A DNA stretch of 64,000 nucleotides, from contig JAOVFP010000001.1 in the NCBI GenBank assembly GCA_025738555.1, positions 930,001 through 994,000 on the forward strand, read 5' to 3'. Below are positions 1 through 11,826 of this stretch, one piece after another (the stretch's first letter is position 1; the number at the start of each line of letters is the position of its first letter). This DNA comes from Cyathus striatus (taxonomy: Eukaryota; Basidiomycota; Agaricomycetes; Agaricales; Nidulariaceae). The notes below the pieces were generated by a model. That model did no database searches. It was given only the letters and a program-made list of their open reading frames with translations, and was not told the DNA's origin. The position numbers were made by a program, and so were the translations under genes.

Positions 1-480
1 CAGGCTGATGATGTTCCACCACCACCTCCTGCTATTCCCCAACAAAACATTCCCCACATCAATGCACCTCCCCCAGCTGTTCAAAATATGCATCAGGATC
101 ATTCAGTTACTGTTGGACCTATTCCTCCCCTCAACATTCCTCCTCAAAATGTACAACAGGCTGCAGATATTCAACAACCAATCACTCCTCCTTCCATTGC
201 TATTCCCCAAGTTATCCTTCCACCTCCCCCTGTCCCTGCTCCTATTCCAAATGTGCAACTGAATGCTCCATTCATGGCAGGCAATAACCAAGGTATTCGA
301 TGGATCCCTCCTGTCCAATATCCCAATCCCCTGCAGGTATGTAATTCTTTAAATGTATCACATAGCTATTTTAAGTGATGTTCAAAGATAACTGCACCTA
401 ATATTGCTCTTGCTTCTGAAAATGTTCAATGGAATACTCCTGTCCCTGCTCCTTTTCGTGCCTTTCGAATCAATCAACAG

Positions 481-526
<46 letters not shown>

Positions 527-3500
527 TTGCACCTGCACCTGCTCCCACTCCCACTCCTGCTCCCACTCCTGCTCCACAATATCTTCTATTTCCACAAATT
601 CATGCTCCTCCTCCTCCTCCTCCTCCTCCTCCTCCTGCTCCTGCTCCTCCCCCTGCTCTCCCTGCTCTCCCTGCCCCTCGCCAATTTCAATTTATTGAAC
701 TAAATCTTCCTGTATGTGTAAAATCTTGCTTCTACCTTCATTATATTTAAATCTTATTGCAGCCTCCTGTCTATGTTGAATGGGGTAACCCTGTAATTGC
801 TCAGCCAAACCCAATACCTGCAGATCCACCTCCAGACCTTCGGTTCCTTCCACGGAACATGATGGTTGTAGATGTGCCAGATATTCCACTACCCCCTCCA
901 CCACCCCCTCGCATTCCTATTGCTCGCCAACCATTTGATCGCAACTGGCCAAAATGCACACTTGGTCCATTTACTGATGTCTGTCCTGACTGTAATGCCT
1001 TGCATTGGAAGGCAGAACGTTTGACTGCTTCAACCAGGGAGCGTCTTCAATTTGGAAGCTGCTGTCTCACTGGAAAGGTTAAACTTCCAGCTTGGGGCCA
1101 ATCTCCAAGAGAGTTGACAGAGCTGCTTGCAAAGGATGGAAACAAGAATTTCCAGGACAATATTCGTCAATACAACTGTGCCTTTGCCATGACATCCATG
1201 GCAGTTGAGAAAAATGCTTCCATCCAGGCTGGAGGTCCATATGTTTTCAAAATTGGAGGTCGAGTTACACATTTTGCTGGATCACTTCTACCTCGCCAAG
1301 GTCTTCCCAGAAAGTATGCTCAGCTCTACATTCATGATCCAGCTGAGGCACCTTCAGCTCAGGATCGAATTAATGGTCATCCTGCTAATCGTCGTCTTAA
1401 CATGGATGTCAATGTCATGAGAATATTGGAAGATGTTCTCTATCGTCATCATCCAGGTGCATCAGTCTATCGGAAGGCCTATCAGGAAATACAGAACAAT
1501 AACCCTGCTCACAATTTTCGCCTTGCCATTTGTCGTCCTGTAGGCACAGACCGACGGCGATACAATATTCCAACAGCAAATGAGATTGCAGTTCTTCTGC
1601 TTGGTGATGGTGATCGGGTGGAGGGACCTCGCGAGGTCATCATGCATCGTCTTGATGGTGCACTGGAGAGAATCAGTGAGGTGAATGCAATGTATTGGCC
1701 ATTTCACTATCCAATCCTGTTTCCACGTGGTCAACTTGGATGGCAGCCTGGCATTCTATATAATGGTGTGGATGAGGTGGATAATGTGGATCATGTGCCC
1801 AACAGGCAACCAGGAGAGGAGGAGGATGCACCCACAACAAGGAAGCGCAAGCATGTCTCACAAATTGAGCATTTTCGCTACTACATCCATCCACGCATTG
1901 GTGAGAATCTTCATCAATTCAGGACAAAGAAGCTCTTTCAGGAGTATGGTGTGGATACATGGGCATGCACTGAGCAGGGTCGGTTGCGTTGGATTGATGG
2001 TCATCAACCAGAGATCCGTGCTGAAACCTATCAGGGAATTGTGGATGCCATTGCAGTTAATCCAGATGTGCAAGGGGAGGAACTTGGGAAAAGGGTGATC
2101 ATTCCATCAAGTTTTGCAGGAAGCACTCGATTCATGCAGCAGAACTGTCAGGATGCACTGGCTATCAATCGCCACTTTAAGTTTCCAGACTACTTCCTCA
2201 CAGTGACCATGGATCCCCATCACCCAGATGTGAAGAGTGCCTTGCCTGAAGGAGTGGAAGCACATGATCGTCCAGACATTGTGGTACGGGTGTTTCGTCA
2301 AATTCAGCAGCAGATCATCCGAGATATTTACCAGGAGGGCATCTTTGGACAATGTGTTGCACATATCCATACCATTGAATACCAGAAGCGTGGACTGCCA
2401 CATATGCATCTAATTGTGTTTGTGGCTCCTGAGGACAAGTTGCGCACTCCAGAGGACATTGACAGCATGATCACTGCTGAACTTCCTGACCCTGAGACTG
2501 AACCTGAGCTGTATGATTTGATTCTGAGAACCATGATTCACAAACCCTGTGGTCCTGGCAGCAATCAGTCATGCATGGAGGGTGGCAAGTGCTCAAAGGG
2601 ATTTCCAAAGGCTTATCGGGATGAAACCATCATCACAGATGATTCATATTCTGTTCTGAGAAGGAGGGAGATCACCAGATTTCAGCCCATGACCAGGGAT
2701 GGGACTCCAGTGAATAACTGCTGGGTTGTGCCATACAATCGATATTTGTCATGGAAGTACCGGTGCCATATTAATGTTGAATGCATTGCATCAATCAAGG
2801 CCATCAAGTACATTTACAAGTACATTTTCAAAGGCCATGATCGTGCTACAGTGGAGTTTTCACAGGAACTGAATGAGATGAAGACATTCTTTGATGCTCG
2901 GTATGTCTCTCCCTGTGAGGCTCTGTGGCGACTGTTTGCATTCAAATTGCATGAAGAGGTCCCAAATGTGGTTCGGCTGTCAATTCATCTTCCAAATGAG
3001 CAGTCTGTTATATATGATCAGAATGCTGAAGATGTGCAGGAGGTGGCAGAGCGTGCATCAACACAAGATACAACTCTTACTGCTTACTTTAAGGCCAACA
3101 TTCAATACCCAGCAGCACGGGAGGTTCTGTACCAGGACATGCCCAATACCTTTGTGTGGAATACAACTGAGCGCACATGGACTGTTCGTCAGCGAGGATT
3201 TGCCATTGGACGAACATACTTTGTTCATCCAAATGCTGGAGAGCGATTCTACCTGCGAACATTGCTGACAGTGGTCAAGGGTGCAAAATCCTTTGCAGAC
3301 TTGCGAACAGTTGATGGAGTTGTGCATCGTACATTTAGAGAGGCATGTCTGGCCTTAGGTCTTCTGCAGGATGATGGCAAATGGCGAGAGTGTTTGCAAG
3401 ATGCAGCTCAAATGAAGACAGGTTATCAGCTGCGCAGCCTGTTTGGAACAATTCTTCGAGACTGTGGACCTGTGGATTATGTGGGACTCTGGAATGAATT

Positions 3501-5187
3501 TAAGGAACACATTTGTGATGATCTGGGACACATCATTCGAACACACCTCGATCTTGCAGATCCTACAGAGGAACAAATCTATGATTATGGGCTGTATCTG
3601 ATTGATAAATTTCTAATCAGCTCTGGCAAGTCTCTGTCACAATGGATAGATATGCCACTACCACTACCAACAGAAAACTGGCGTGAACGGGAGCAGCAAG
3701 CTAACAACAGGAGGGAAGACCAGACAAACAATCCATTGATTGCAGTATACACTGCATATGATATAGTGGAACAGCATGCTTTGGGTCAGGAGCGACTGGC
3801 AACTTTGAATGAGGAGCAGCGAGCAGCCTTTGATCAGATAGTGCAGGCCATTGAGTCTAAATCTGGGGAGCTCTTCTTCTTGCATGGCCCTGGAGGAACA
3901 GGAAAGACCTATGTGTACAACACACTATGCTATTACCTTCGGGGGGAGGGAAAGATAGTGATTGTTGTTGCATCATCAGGAATTGCTGCTCTTCTGATTA
4001 TTGGAGGGCGAACAGCTCACTCTGTGTTCAAGATACCAATTGACATCAATGAGACATCAATGTGCAATATTGCACGGGGGTCTGATCTTGCTGGGCTGAT
4101 TGAGAAGGCTGATGCAGTGTTTTGGGATGAGGCACCAATGCAGCACCGACATATACATGAGGCAGTTAGTCGCACTTTCAAAGACCTTCGTCGTTCTGAT
4201 CAACCATTTGGAGGATGCACTGTGGTGTATGGTGGAGACTGGCAACAAATCCTTCCTGTGGTTGTACGAGGAAACCGAGCTCAGATTGTGTCAGCATGCC
4301 TTCAGAGATCTGATCTTTGGGCAGACATTACTGTAATTCACTTGCGACGTAACATGCGACTGAATGTGGAGGATGCAGATGAGCGAGATTTTGCTGCATG
4401 GCAACTGGCTGTGGGTCATGGAGAGCACACTACTAATGAGGAGATTTCAATTCCAAACCACTTCAAGTGCACTTCAAATACTGTGGAGTCACTGATTTCA
4501 ACTATCTACCCTGGACTTTCATCAGCTGAAGGACATGGTGATGATTACTATGCTGAGCGAACAATTCTGTCAAGTCGGAATGATGATGTGGATGCTCTGA
4601 ACTCTCAAATTCTGTCTTCATTCCCAGGGGAGGCAACCTCACTGCACAGTGCAGATACACTTCCAGATGATCAACGGTATGATGGGGAACTTCTTTACCC
4701 TGTGGAGTACCTGAACACGATCAACTGCTCTGGATTACCACTGGCACACTTGGAGTTGAAGATAGGATGTCCTGTGATGGTGCTTCGAAACTTGAGTGTT
4801 TCTGATGGAGTGTGCAATGGAAGCCGTGGAGTGATTACAGGGATACGGAACCGAGTGTTGGAAGTTCGGCTTTTAACTGGGGACAGGAGAGGAAGTCGGG
4901 TGTTTATACCACGGATGAAGCTTGAACCATCATCTTCTCAAGTTCCTTTCCGGTTTTGTCGACACCAGTTCCCTGTTCGACTTGCATTTGCGATGACGAT
5001 CAATAAGGCACAAGGACAGTCAGTTTCACATGTTGGATTGGACCTTCGGAATGGAGTGTTTACACATGGGCAGTTTTATGTTGGAGTGTCTCGAGTTCGA
5101 TCTGTTCACAAAATGAAGGTGATTTGGGATGCTAGGAGTGAAGAAGCTGTAACGAAGAATATAGTGTATCCTGAAGTGTTACTTTAG
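1..5187 (+). CDS. Helitron Rep-helicase (HUH endonuclease plus PIF1-like helicase), 5' end cut off by the window
   Basis: This is the transposase of an autonomous Helitron rolling-circle transposon, expected to nick and unwind DNA in the nucleus. Three exons are visible: 1-336 (open to the left edge), 388-711 and 763-5187, all joined in phase 0 across introns with GTATGT donors. Exons 1 and 2 encode a low-complexity Pro/Ala/Gln-rich N-terminus. Exon 3 carries the catalytic part. The HUH motif GLPHMHL is at 2392-2412, followed by the Tyr-containing KYIYKYIFKGHD segment near 2806-2841. The helicase Walker A GPGGTGKT is at 3886-3909, and the PIF1-type end AFAMTINKAQGQS then YVGVSRVRS lies near 4987-5105. 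The long uninterrupted frame argues for a recent or active copy. The true start and the element's 5' TC end lie outside the window, and its 3' end is not certain. Confidence 0.93.
478..664 (+). repeat. Coding microsatellites, (GCTCCT)n and (CTC)n, in Helitron exon 2
   Basis: A run of GCTCCT repeats (about 480-530) and a CTC-rich run (about 603-640) encode Pro-Ala and poly-Pro stretches of the Helitron N-terminal extension. Both are in frame, so length changes in steps of three or six bases would not break the protein. Confidence 0.8.
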
Positions 5188-5310
5188 TATGTTGTAGATA
5201 TTGTAGATAAGATTTTAGTAGTGTTTAGTAGTGTACTATATTTATATTGATATATATATTTTTAAAATAAGTAATGAATTGGAAAAAGAATAAATAAGTT
5301 AATATATTAA
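5188..5310. other. Helitron 3' untranslated or terminal region
   Basis: AT-rich sequence between the Helitron stop codon and the first GC-rich hairpin module. I see no gene. If the Helitron ends near here, its terminal hairpin and CTRR would be expected within or just after this stretch, but no clear end can be fixed by eye. Confidence 0.4.
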
Positions 5311-5530
5311 GCAGGGGGTTTGGGGGTGCAACCCCCCAAGAAGAAAAAAAGGGGGGGTCTGGGGGCACAGCCCCTCAGTGTAAAGGACTGGGATTAAGAA
5401 GCAGGGGGTCTGGGGGGCGCAGCCCCACAGCAAGCCGTCATTCGTGTGGAGCGGAGGAGGGAGCCGACAGGCTCCCGTTCCCGTAGCAGAGCACGGGTGT
5501 AAGGCTTGTCTTATATATAATGAGACAAGG
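5311..5530 (+). repeat. GC-rich hairpin module, copy 1
   Basis: About 220 bp of GC-rich DNA in an AT-rich setting, made of consecutive short inverted repeats: a G-run/C-run hairpin (TTGGGGG..CCCCCAA), two CTGGGG..CCCC..CAG hairpins, GAGCC..GGCTC, a cccgt..acggg-type hairpin, and finally CTTGTCT..AGACAAG (to 5529). This copy follows the Helitron gene directly and, unlike copies 2-4, has no minisatellite before it. Confidence 0.85.
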
Positions 5531-7528
5531 CGTGTGGAAATTGGCGTATATGGTGCATGGGAATTTTGTGTGGTGAATGGGAACTTTTTGTGTGGGAATT
5601 GATGGGCTCGAAATGGAAAAGGATGCAAACCATGTTCAACAATGTATAAATAAATATAAATGATAAATGTGACTAAGCATCTTCAAAATGGATGGATGCA
5701 AACGATGCTCAACAAAAGTAAATGACTAAGCTTCTTTCCATGTGCACGCCACAATGGGTGATTAAGTAATGGCTGGAGTTCTGCTACTGGCACTTCCCTT
5801 CCCTTCCCTTCCCTTCCCTTCCCCCTCCCCCCTTTGAATATAGATATTGCAGTGTATATATGTGTACAATATGTAAAGGCACTATATATATTTATTTGTG
5901 GAAGATTTCGGATTTTTTGGAGGTTATTATTGGAATTTATGGTGTATTGTGACTGTTTGAACTGTTCTGCTTATGGTGTAATCTGTTCCCCCTATTGATT
6001 TAATAGTACAATTAAATGTGTAAATATATATGGATAAGAATAACACTATAATGAGTTAATTAATGATCATTATATGGGTGTTGTGGTAATTTGCAGTGGA
6101 TTTGGTAATGTTTGAGCTGTATGATACAATGGGACTATAATGAGTAAATTATTAACTATTTTGTGACTGTTATAGGTAATTTTTGGGATGTAAAATTTGG
6201 TATGTACAACATGGGGGATATATATGATGGAAGATAATTCTGTAGAGGGGAATTCTTGGGCTGTAAAAAGTGATATATATGATACAGGTATATATATTTG
6301 TGATGGGTGATTGATGTGGATGAATGTGTGTAGATATAAAATATATACTACAGATATATACCACATGGGTGACATTTATGATATATATGACACAGGTATA
6401 TAAATAGCAATTGATATTTGGGGATTGAGGAATATTGATATATATGACACAGGTGATATATATGATATATGAGGATGACAATAGGATTATAATTCATAAA
6501 TAATAAATTATTTGATGGGCACTGTAGTAATGCATGGTGGATATACTAATGATTGAGGTGTATAATGTGAGTGAAATATGAGTATTCATTAATAGATATT
6601 TATTCTGTTCAAGGGAATGAAAATAGTGAAAACTAAACTACATGAGTGTAAATATGGTGTTTTGTGTGAGAATAGAGGACACATGATGATGTGGCATGTG
6701 CGTCAATTGGAGATGGTGGAAGGCACATGGACAATAATGTGGTGTGATTAATGGAGATTGCATTGGGTAGAAGTAGATGAATGTGAACTGAGCACAAATG
6801 ATTATCCTTTTTGGGGAGATCTGCAATCATTGTGAGTAGGACGACAAACAACAGAAGATCAAGGGTTCACTGAAAGAAAGAATGTGTATATCAGATAGGA
6901 TATAGGGACAGTTTCTGAATCTATGGCATACTTAGAGTCTAGAGACCATTGATGAGTAATTGATACACAGTAGGTGTTATTGCACACCTATTTTGTGAGC
7001 AGGTTTTTAGGCACTTCCCTTCCCTTCCCTTTCCCCCCTCCCCCCCCTTGAATATAGATGGTGCAGTGTATATATGTGTACAATATATGAAGGCACTATA
7101 AATATTCTTTTGTAGAAGATTTCGGATTTATTATTGGAATTTATGGTGCATTGTGACTGTTTCAACTGTCCTGCTTTTGGTGTAATCTGTTCCCCCTATG
7201 GATTTAATAGTACAATTAAATCAGTATGGATAACAATAGGACTATAATGAGTTAATTAATGATTATTAAATGGGTGTTGTGGTAATTTGCAGTGGATTTG
7301 GTAATGTTTGAGCTGTAAGATAGAATGGCACTATAATGAGTAAATTATTAACTATTTTCTGAGTGTTATACATAGTTGTTGGGATGTGACATTTGATATA
7401 TATGACATGGGGCATATATATGATGGAAGATGATGTTGTAAAGGGGGATTAATGGCTGTAAAATGTGATATATATGACACAGGTATATATATTTGTGATG
7501 GGTGATTGATGTGGATGGATGTGTGTTG
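5531..7528. repeat. AT-rich spacer of composite repeat unit 1
   Basis: No credible gene. It holds a (CTTCC)n pyrimidine tract (about 5790-5832) and a second one at 7012-7048. Each is followed by the same AT-rich segment (similar sequence at about 5833-6060 and 7050-7260), so unit 1 is itself internally duplicated. Many ATATATGA/CACAGGTATAT motifs foreshadow the minisatellites. The block 6638-6895 reappears near 10755-11010. Confidence 0.7.
6638..6895 (+). repeat. Roughly 250-bp dispersed repeat, copy A
   Basis: This block (starting near catgagtgtaaatatggtg, ending near gtatatcagatagg) recurs with few differences at about 10755-11010. It has no coding signal. Copy B lies directly before the third minisatellite; copy A is not followed by one. 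Confidence 0.75.
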
Positions 7529-7898
7529 ATATAACCAACACGGGTGTTGATATAACCAACACGGGTGTTGATATAACCAACACGGGTGTTGATATAACCA
7601 ACACGGGTGTTGATATAACCAACACGGGTGTTGATATAACCAACACGGGTGTTGATATAACCAACACGGTGTTGATATAACCAACACGGGTGTTGATATA
7701 ACCAACACGGGTGTTGATATAACCAACACGGGTGTTGATATAACCAACACGGGTGTTGATATAACCAACACGGGTGTTGATATAACCAACACGGGTGTTG
7801 ATATAACCAACACGGGTGTTGATATAACCAACACGGGTGTTGATATAACCAACACGGGTGTTGATATAACCAACACGGGTGTTGATATAACCAACATG
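7529..7898 (+). repeat. 21-bp minisatellite array 1 (18 units)
   Basis: Eighteen head-to-tail units with core gtgttgatataaccaacac plus GG. One unit has lost a G (about 7668). GTGTT and AACAC in each unit are inverted arms, so a single strand could fold into a row of small hairpins. The array ends in a degenerate half-unit before hairpin module copy 2. Long ORFs read through it only because the unit length is a multiple of three. Confidence 0.95.
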
Positions 7899-7922
7899 GG
7901 TAGATATATGGCTCATGGGTAA

Positions 7923-8142
7923 GCAGGGGGTTTGGGGGGTGCAACCCCCCAAGAAGAAAAAAAGCAGGGGTCTGGGGGCGCAGCCCCTCAGCCAAAAGAA
8001 CTGGGATGAAGAAGCAGGGGGTCTGGGGGGCGCAGCCCCACAGCAAGCTGTCATCTGTGTGGAGCGGAGGAGGGAGCCGACAGGCTCCCGTACCCGTAGC
8101 GGAGCACGGGTGTAAAGCTTGTCTATATATAATGAGACAAGG
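7923..8142 (+). repeat. GC-rich hairpin module, copy 2
   Basis: Nearly identical to the other modules. It starts with the hairpin TTGGGGGGT-GCA-ACCCCCCAA, then CTGGGGGCGCAGCCCCTCAG, CTGGGGGGCGCAGCCCC.CAG, GAGCC..GGCTC and ACCCGT..ACGGGT, and ends with CTTGTCT..AGACAAG. It directly follows minisatellite array 1. Confidence 0.9.
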
Positions 8143-9104
8143 CCTGGGAATTTGGGCGTATATGGTGCGTGTGAAGTCTGTTTTGGGTATCTCCGTATGG
8201 TTTGTGAGAAATTGCAGTCTTTAGTAATTTTTCGCGTTTTTGGCAATGTTGCAGTTTTGAGAAATTAAATGACTAAGTAAATGACTAAGCACACCACAAT
8301 GGCTGATTGATGGCTGCACTGATGCAACGAAATTGTACTGCTGGGACTTCCTTTCCCTTTCCTCCCTCCCCCTTTGAGTTGTAAGAGGACAATAATACAG
8401 TATATATTTGTAGATATATACTGGGACTATAAATATTTAAGTATTATGAAAATTATTGTGACTGCTGTAGTGATTTATAGAGTATTTGTGATATTTTCAG
8501 GTAATGTGATGTGCTGTTTACTGTAATTATATTATGTTGGAATGTGTTCCCCCCTTGAGTTGGTAGGAAAATTAAATAAGGATGTTTATGTGGATAAGAA
8601 TGGGAGTGTAATGAGTAAATTATGATGTATTTGATGGATGGTGTAGTAATTTATAGTGTATTATATGTAGTTTGAGTTGGTTTTCAGCAATTGATGATGA
8701 GAATATTTGGTGGTCAGTGTATAATATGTGTTTAATTGATGTGAATACTGGGAGTGATGATATATAGATACAGGATATGTGTATAGTTTCTGATTTTGAT
8801 GTGTGGGTTGATATTTGGGGATTGAGGAATAATGATATATATCACACAGGTATATAAATACCAGTTGATATTTGAGGATTGAGGAATATTGATATATACC
8901 ACATGGGTGATATATATGATACATGAGGAACACAATAGGATTATAATGAGTAAATAATAGATTATTTGATGGGCACTGTAGTAATGTATGATGAATATAG
9001 TAATGTTCTCAGTGTATAATTTGAGTGTAATGAATAGAAATAGGAGTATTGATTAAAATAGATTTAGAATGTTTAAGGGAATGAAAATAGCGAAGACTAA
9101 ACTA
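8143..9104. repeat. AT-rich spacer of composite repeat unit 2
   Basis: No gene seen. It contains the shared order of elements: an aatgactaagc motif, a TGATGCA/CTGCTGGGACTTC segment, a pyrimidine tract (about 8345-8375), then AT-rich sequence ending near the block ctgtttactgtaattata. The same order occurs after modules 3 and 4. Confidence 0.7.
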
Positions 9105-9278
9105 CATGGGTGTGATATATAACCACACGGGTGTGATATATAACCACACGGGTGTGATATATAACCACACGGGTGTGATATATAACCACACGGGTGTGAT
9201 ATATAACCACACGGGTGTGATATATAACCACACAGGTGTGATATATAACCACACGGGTGTGATATATAACCACATGGT
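9105..9278 (+). repeat. 21-bp minisatellite array 2 (8 units)
   Basis: Eight tandem units with core gtgtgatatataaccacac plus GG. The period is again exactly 21 bp and the arms GTGTG/CACAC are inverted, but the sequence differs from array 1. It ends in a half-unit that runs into module copy 3 through a cacatgggtaag junction. Confidence 0.93.
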
Positions 9279-9299
9279 AGATATATTTCACATGGGTAA

Positions 9300-9518
9300 G
9301 CTGGGGGTTTGGGGGGTGCAACCCCCCAAGAAGAAAAAAGCAGGGGTCTGGGGGCGCAGCCCCTCAGCCAAAGGACTGGGATTAAGAAGCGGGGGGTCTG
9401 GGGGGCGCAGCCCCACAGCAAGCTGTCATCTGTGTGGAGCGGAGGAGGGAGCCGACAGGCTCCCGTACCCGTAGCGGAGCACGGGTGTAAAGCTTGTCTT
9501 ATATATAATGAGACAAGG
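9300..9518 (+). repeat. GC-rich hairpin module, copy 3
   Basis: Same chain of hairpins as copies 1 and 2, with a complete terminal CTTGTCT..AGACAAG hairpin. Preceded by minisatellite array 2. Confidence 0.9.
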
Positions 9519-11028
9519 CGTGTGAAAAGTGGGTATATATGGGACTTTTGGGGGTCAGGGTTTGAGGGGTTTTGATGGGGTCCTGTTGCTCAACACACAT
9601 GGATGCAAACAATGTAAAATATATAATAAACATTATAAATGACTAAGCATCACAATTAGATGACTAAGCATCCTGAGAGAGAAGGCCTGGGAAAGTGGAT
9701 ATAGATGTAACTGTGGGACACACTTTTTGGGAAAACCTTGATGCACGAGATTCTGCTGCTGCCACTTCTTTTCCTTTCCTCCCCTCTTGAGTTTAAGGAG
9801 GACAATAATGGTGTATATCATTGTGAATATTAATGGGACTGTAAATAAATAAATTTCGGATTTTTTGGTGACTGCTGCAGTGATTTGTAACATATTTATT
9901 AGAGTTTCAGCTGTTGTGATGTACTGTTTACTGTAATTATATTGTGCTGGAATGAGTTCCCCCCTAGAGTATGGTAGGACAATAAAATAAAGATATATAT
10001 GTGGATAAGAATGGGACTATAATTTGAGAATTATGATGTATTTGATGGGTGATGTAGTAATTTATGGTGGATTATGTATAGTATTTGTTGATTTTCAGCA
10101 ATTGATGATCAGAATATTTGGTGAAGCTGTATCATAAATTGATAGAAATACTAGGAGTGATGATTTTGGTGTGTAGGTTGATATTTGGGGTTTGAGGAAT
10201 ATTGATATATACCACATGGGTGACATATATGATATATATCACACAGGTATATAAATACCAGTTGATATTTGGGGATTGAGGAATATTGATATATATGACA
10301 TATGAGAATCACAATAGCACTATAATGAGCATATAATAATTTATTTGATGGACAGTGTAGTAATGTATGGTGGATATATGAATGTTTGAGGTGTATAATT
10401 TGAGTGCAATGAATAGAAATAGGAGTATTGATTAAAATATATTTATTCTGTTCAAGTGAATGAAAATAGTGAAGGCTAAACTACATGGTGTAGATATATA
10501 ACTTAATTTGAGTTTAATGAATAGAAATAGGAGTATTGATTAAAATAGATTTATTCTGTTTCAGGGAATGAAAATAGTGAAGACTAAACTACATGGGTGT
10601 AGATATAAACTATTGGTGCAATCTGTTCCCTGTTTCAATGTAATAAGACTAATGATTAAATTATTAAACCTAAATGAGGTGCAATACATTAAAGGGAGCT
10701 CTAACTGATTGATACTCAGTATTGATTGCCTTGAGTGTAGATATAAAGTACACAGGTGTAAATATGGTGTTTTGTGTGAGAATAGAGGACACATGAGGAT
10801 GTGGGATGTGGATCAATTGGAGATGGTGGAAGGTGCATGGACAATAATGTGGTGTGATTAATGGAGATTGGATTGGGTGGAAGTAGATCAATGTGAACTG
10901 AGCGCAAATGATGATCCTTTTTGGGGATATCTGCAATGATTGTGAGTAGGACAACAAACAACAGAAGATCAAGGCTTCACCAAAAGAAAGAATCTGTATA
11001 TCAGATAGGAACCAACACAAGTGCATAT
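9519..11028. repeat. AT-rich spacer of composite repeat unit 3
   Basis: No gene seen. It repeats the spacer order of the other units (gactaagc motif, pyrimidine tract near 9765-9785, AT-rich core, CACAGGTATAT-type motifs). It ends with copy B (about 10755-11010) of the 250-bp repeat whose copy A is at 6638-6895. Confidence 0.7.
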
Positions 11029-11136
11029 ATAATCTACACGGGTGCATATATAATCTACACGGGTGCATATATAATCTACACGGGTGCATATATAATCTAC
11101 ACGGGTGCATATATAATCTACACGGGTGCATATTTC
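11029..11136 (+). repeat. 21-bp minisatellite array 3 (about 5 units)
   Basis: Five tandem units with core gtgcatatataatctacac plus GG: a third 21-bp sequence, in the same position before a hairpin module. The outer GTG/CAC arms still pair, with an internal mismatch. Confidence 0.92.
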
Positions 11137-11147
11137 CTCATGGGTTA

Positions 11148-11350
11148 GCAGGGGGTTTGGGGGGTGCAACCCCCCAAGAAGAAAAAAAGCAGGGGTCTGG
11201 GGGCGCAGCCCCTCAGCCAAAGGAACTGGGATGAAGAAGCAGGGGGTCTGGGGGGCGCAGCCCCACAGCAAGCTGTCATCTGTGTGGAGCGGAGGAGGGA
11301 GCCGACAGGCTCCCGTACCCGTAGCGGAGCACGGGTGTAAAGCTTGTCTA
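11148..11350 (+). repeat. GC-rich hairpin module, copy 4
   Basis: As the other modules, but the final CTTGTCT..AGACAAG hairpin has decayed: the sequence after the ACCCGT..ACGGGT hairpin is gtaaagcttgtctaaatag. The following spacer matches the others only to about 11666 and then stops abruptly, marking the right border of the composite repeat region. Confidence 0.88.
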
Positions 11351-11826
11351 AATAGAAAGAGAGAAGGCCTGGGAATTTGCCCATAAATAGGACCGTGTGA
11401 ATAATTGCTTATTAATTTTACTAAGCAATGTGCACGCCACAATGGCTAATTGATGGCTGCACTGATGCACGAAATTCTGCTGCTGGGACTTCATTTCCCT
11501 TTCCCCCTCCCCCTTGAGTTTTAACAGGACAATAATACAGTACATATTTGTGGATATTAATGGGACTATAAATATATAATAATTATGGAATATTTGGTGA
11601 CTACTGTAGTGATTTATAGTGTATTTATGAGTTTGAGGTGTTGTGATTTGCTGTTTACTGTAATTATAGTTAGTAAGCGCACAGTCTCGCTTAAGTGAAA
11701 TCCTCAAACAGAGATTATAATATCTAACCGGGAAGCCGAGGTGCCGGACACCGGAGCTCAATTATAATTGATGCGTTTGAGCGTGGTCGTTAGACTTTCC
11801 ATACTTATACGACTTTCTTTGGAGCA

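Noticed and set aside
5299..5628. Minus-strand frame rich in LHPQTPCF/GCAPQTPC through the hairpin module
   Set aside because: Equivalent frames occur in every module copy and end at unrelated positions; they reflect the G-rich repeat, not a protein.
7529..7898. CRISPR array
   Set aside because: Units are directly adjacent with no unique spacers, there are no cas genes, and the genome is eukaryotic; this is a minisatellite.
7352..8246. Long open frames of up to 265 codons with VISTPVL/YINTRVG-type repeats
   Set aside because: They exist only because the minisatellite unit is 21 bp, so all frames stay open; no start context, splice structure or domain, and three frames are equally open.
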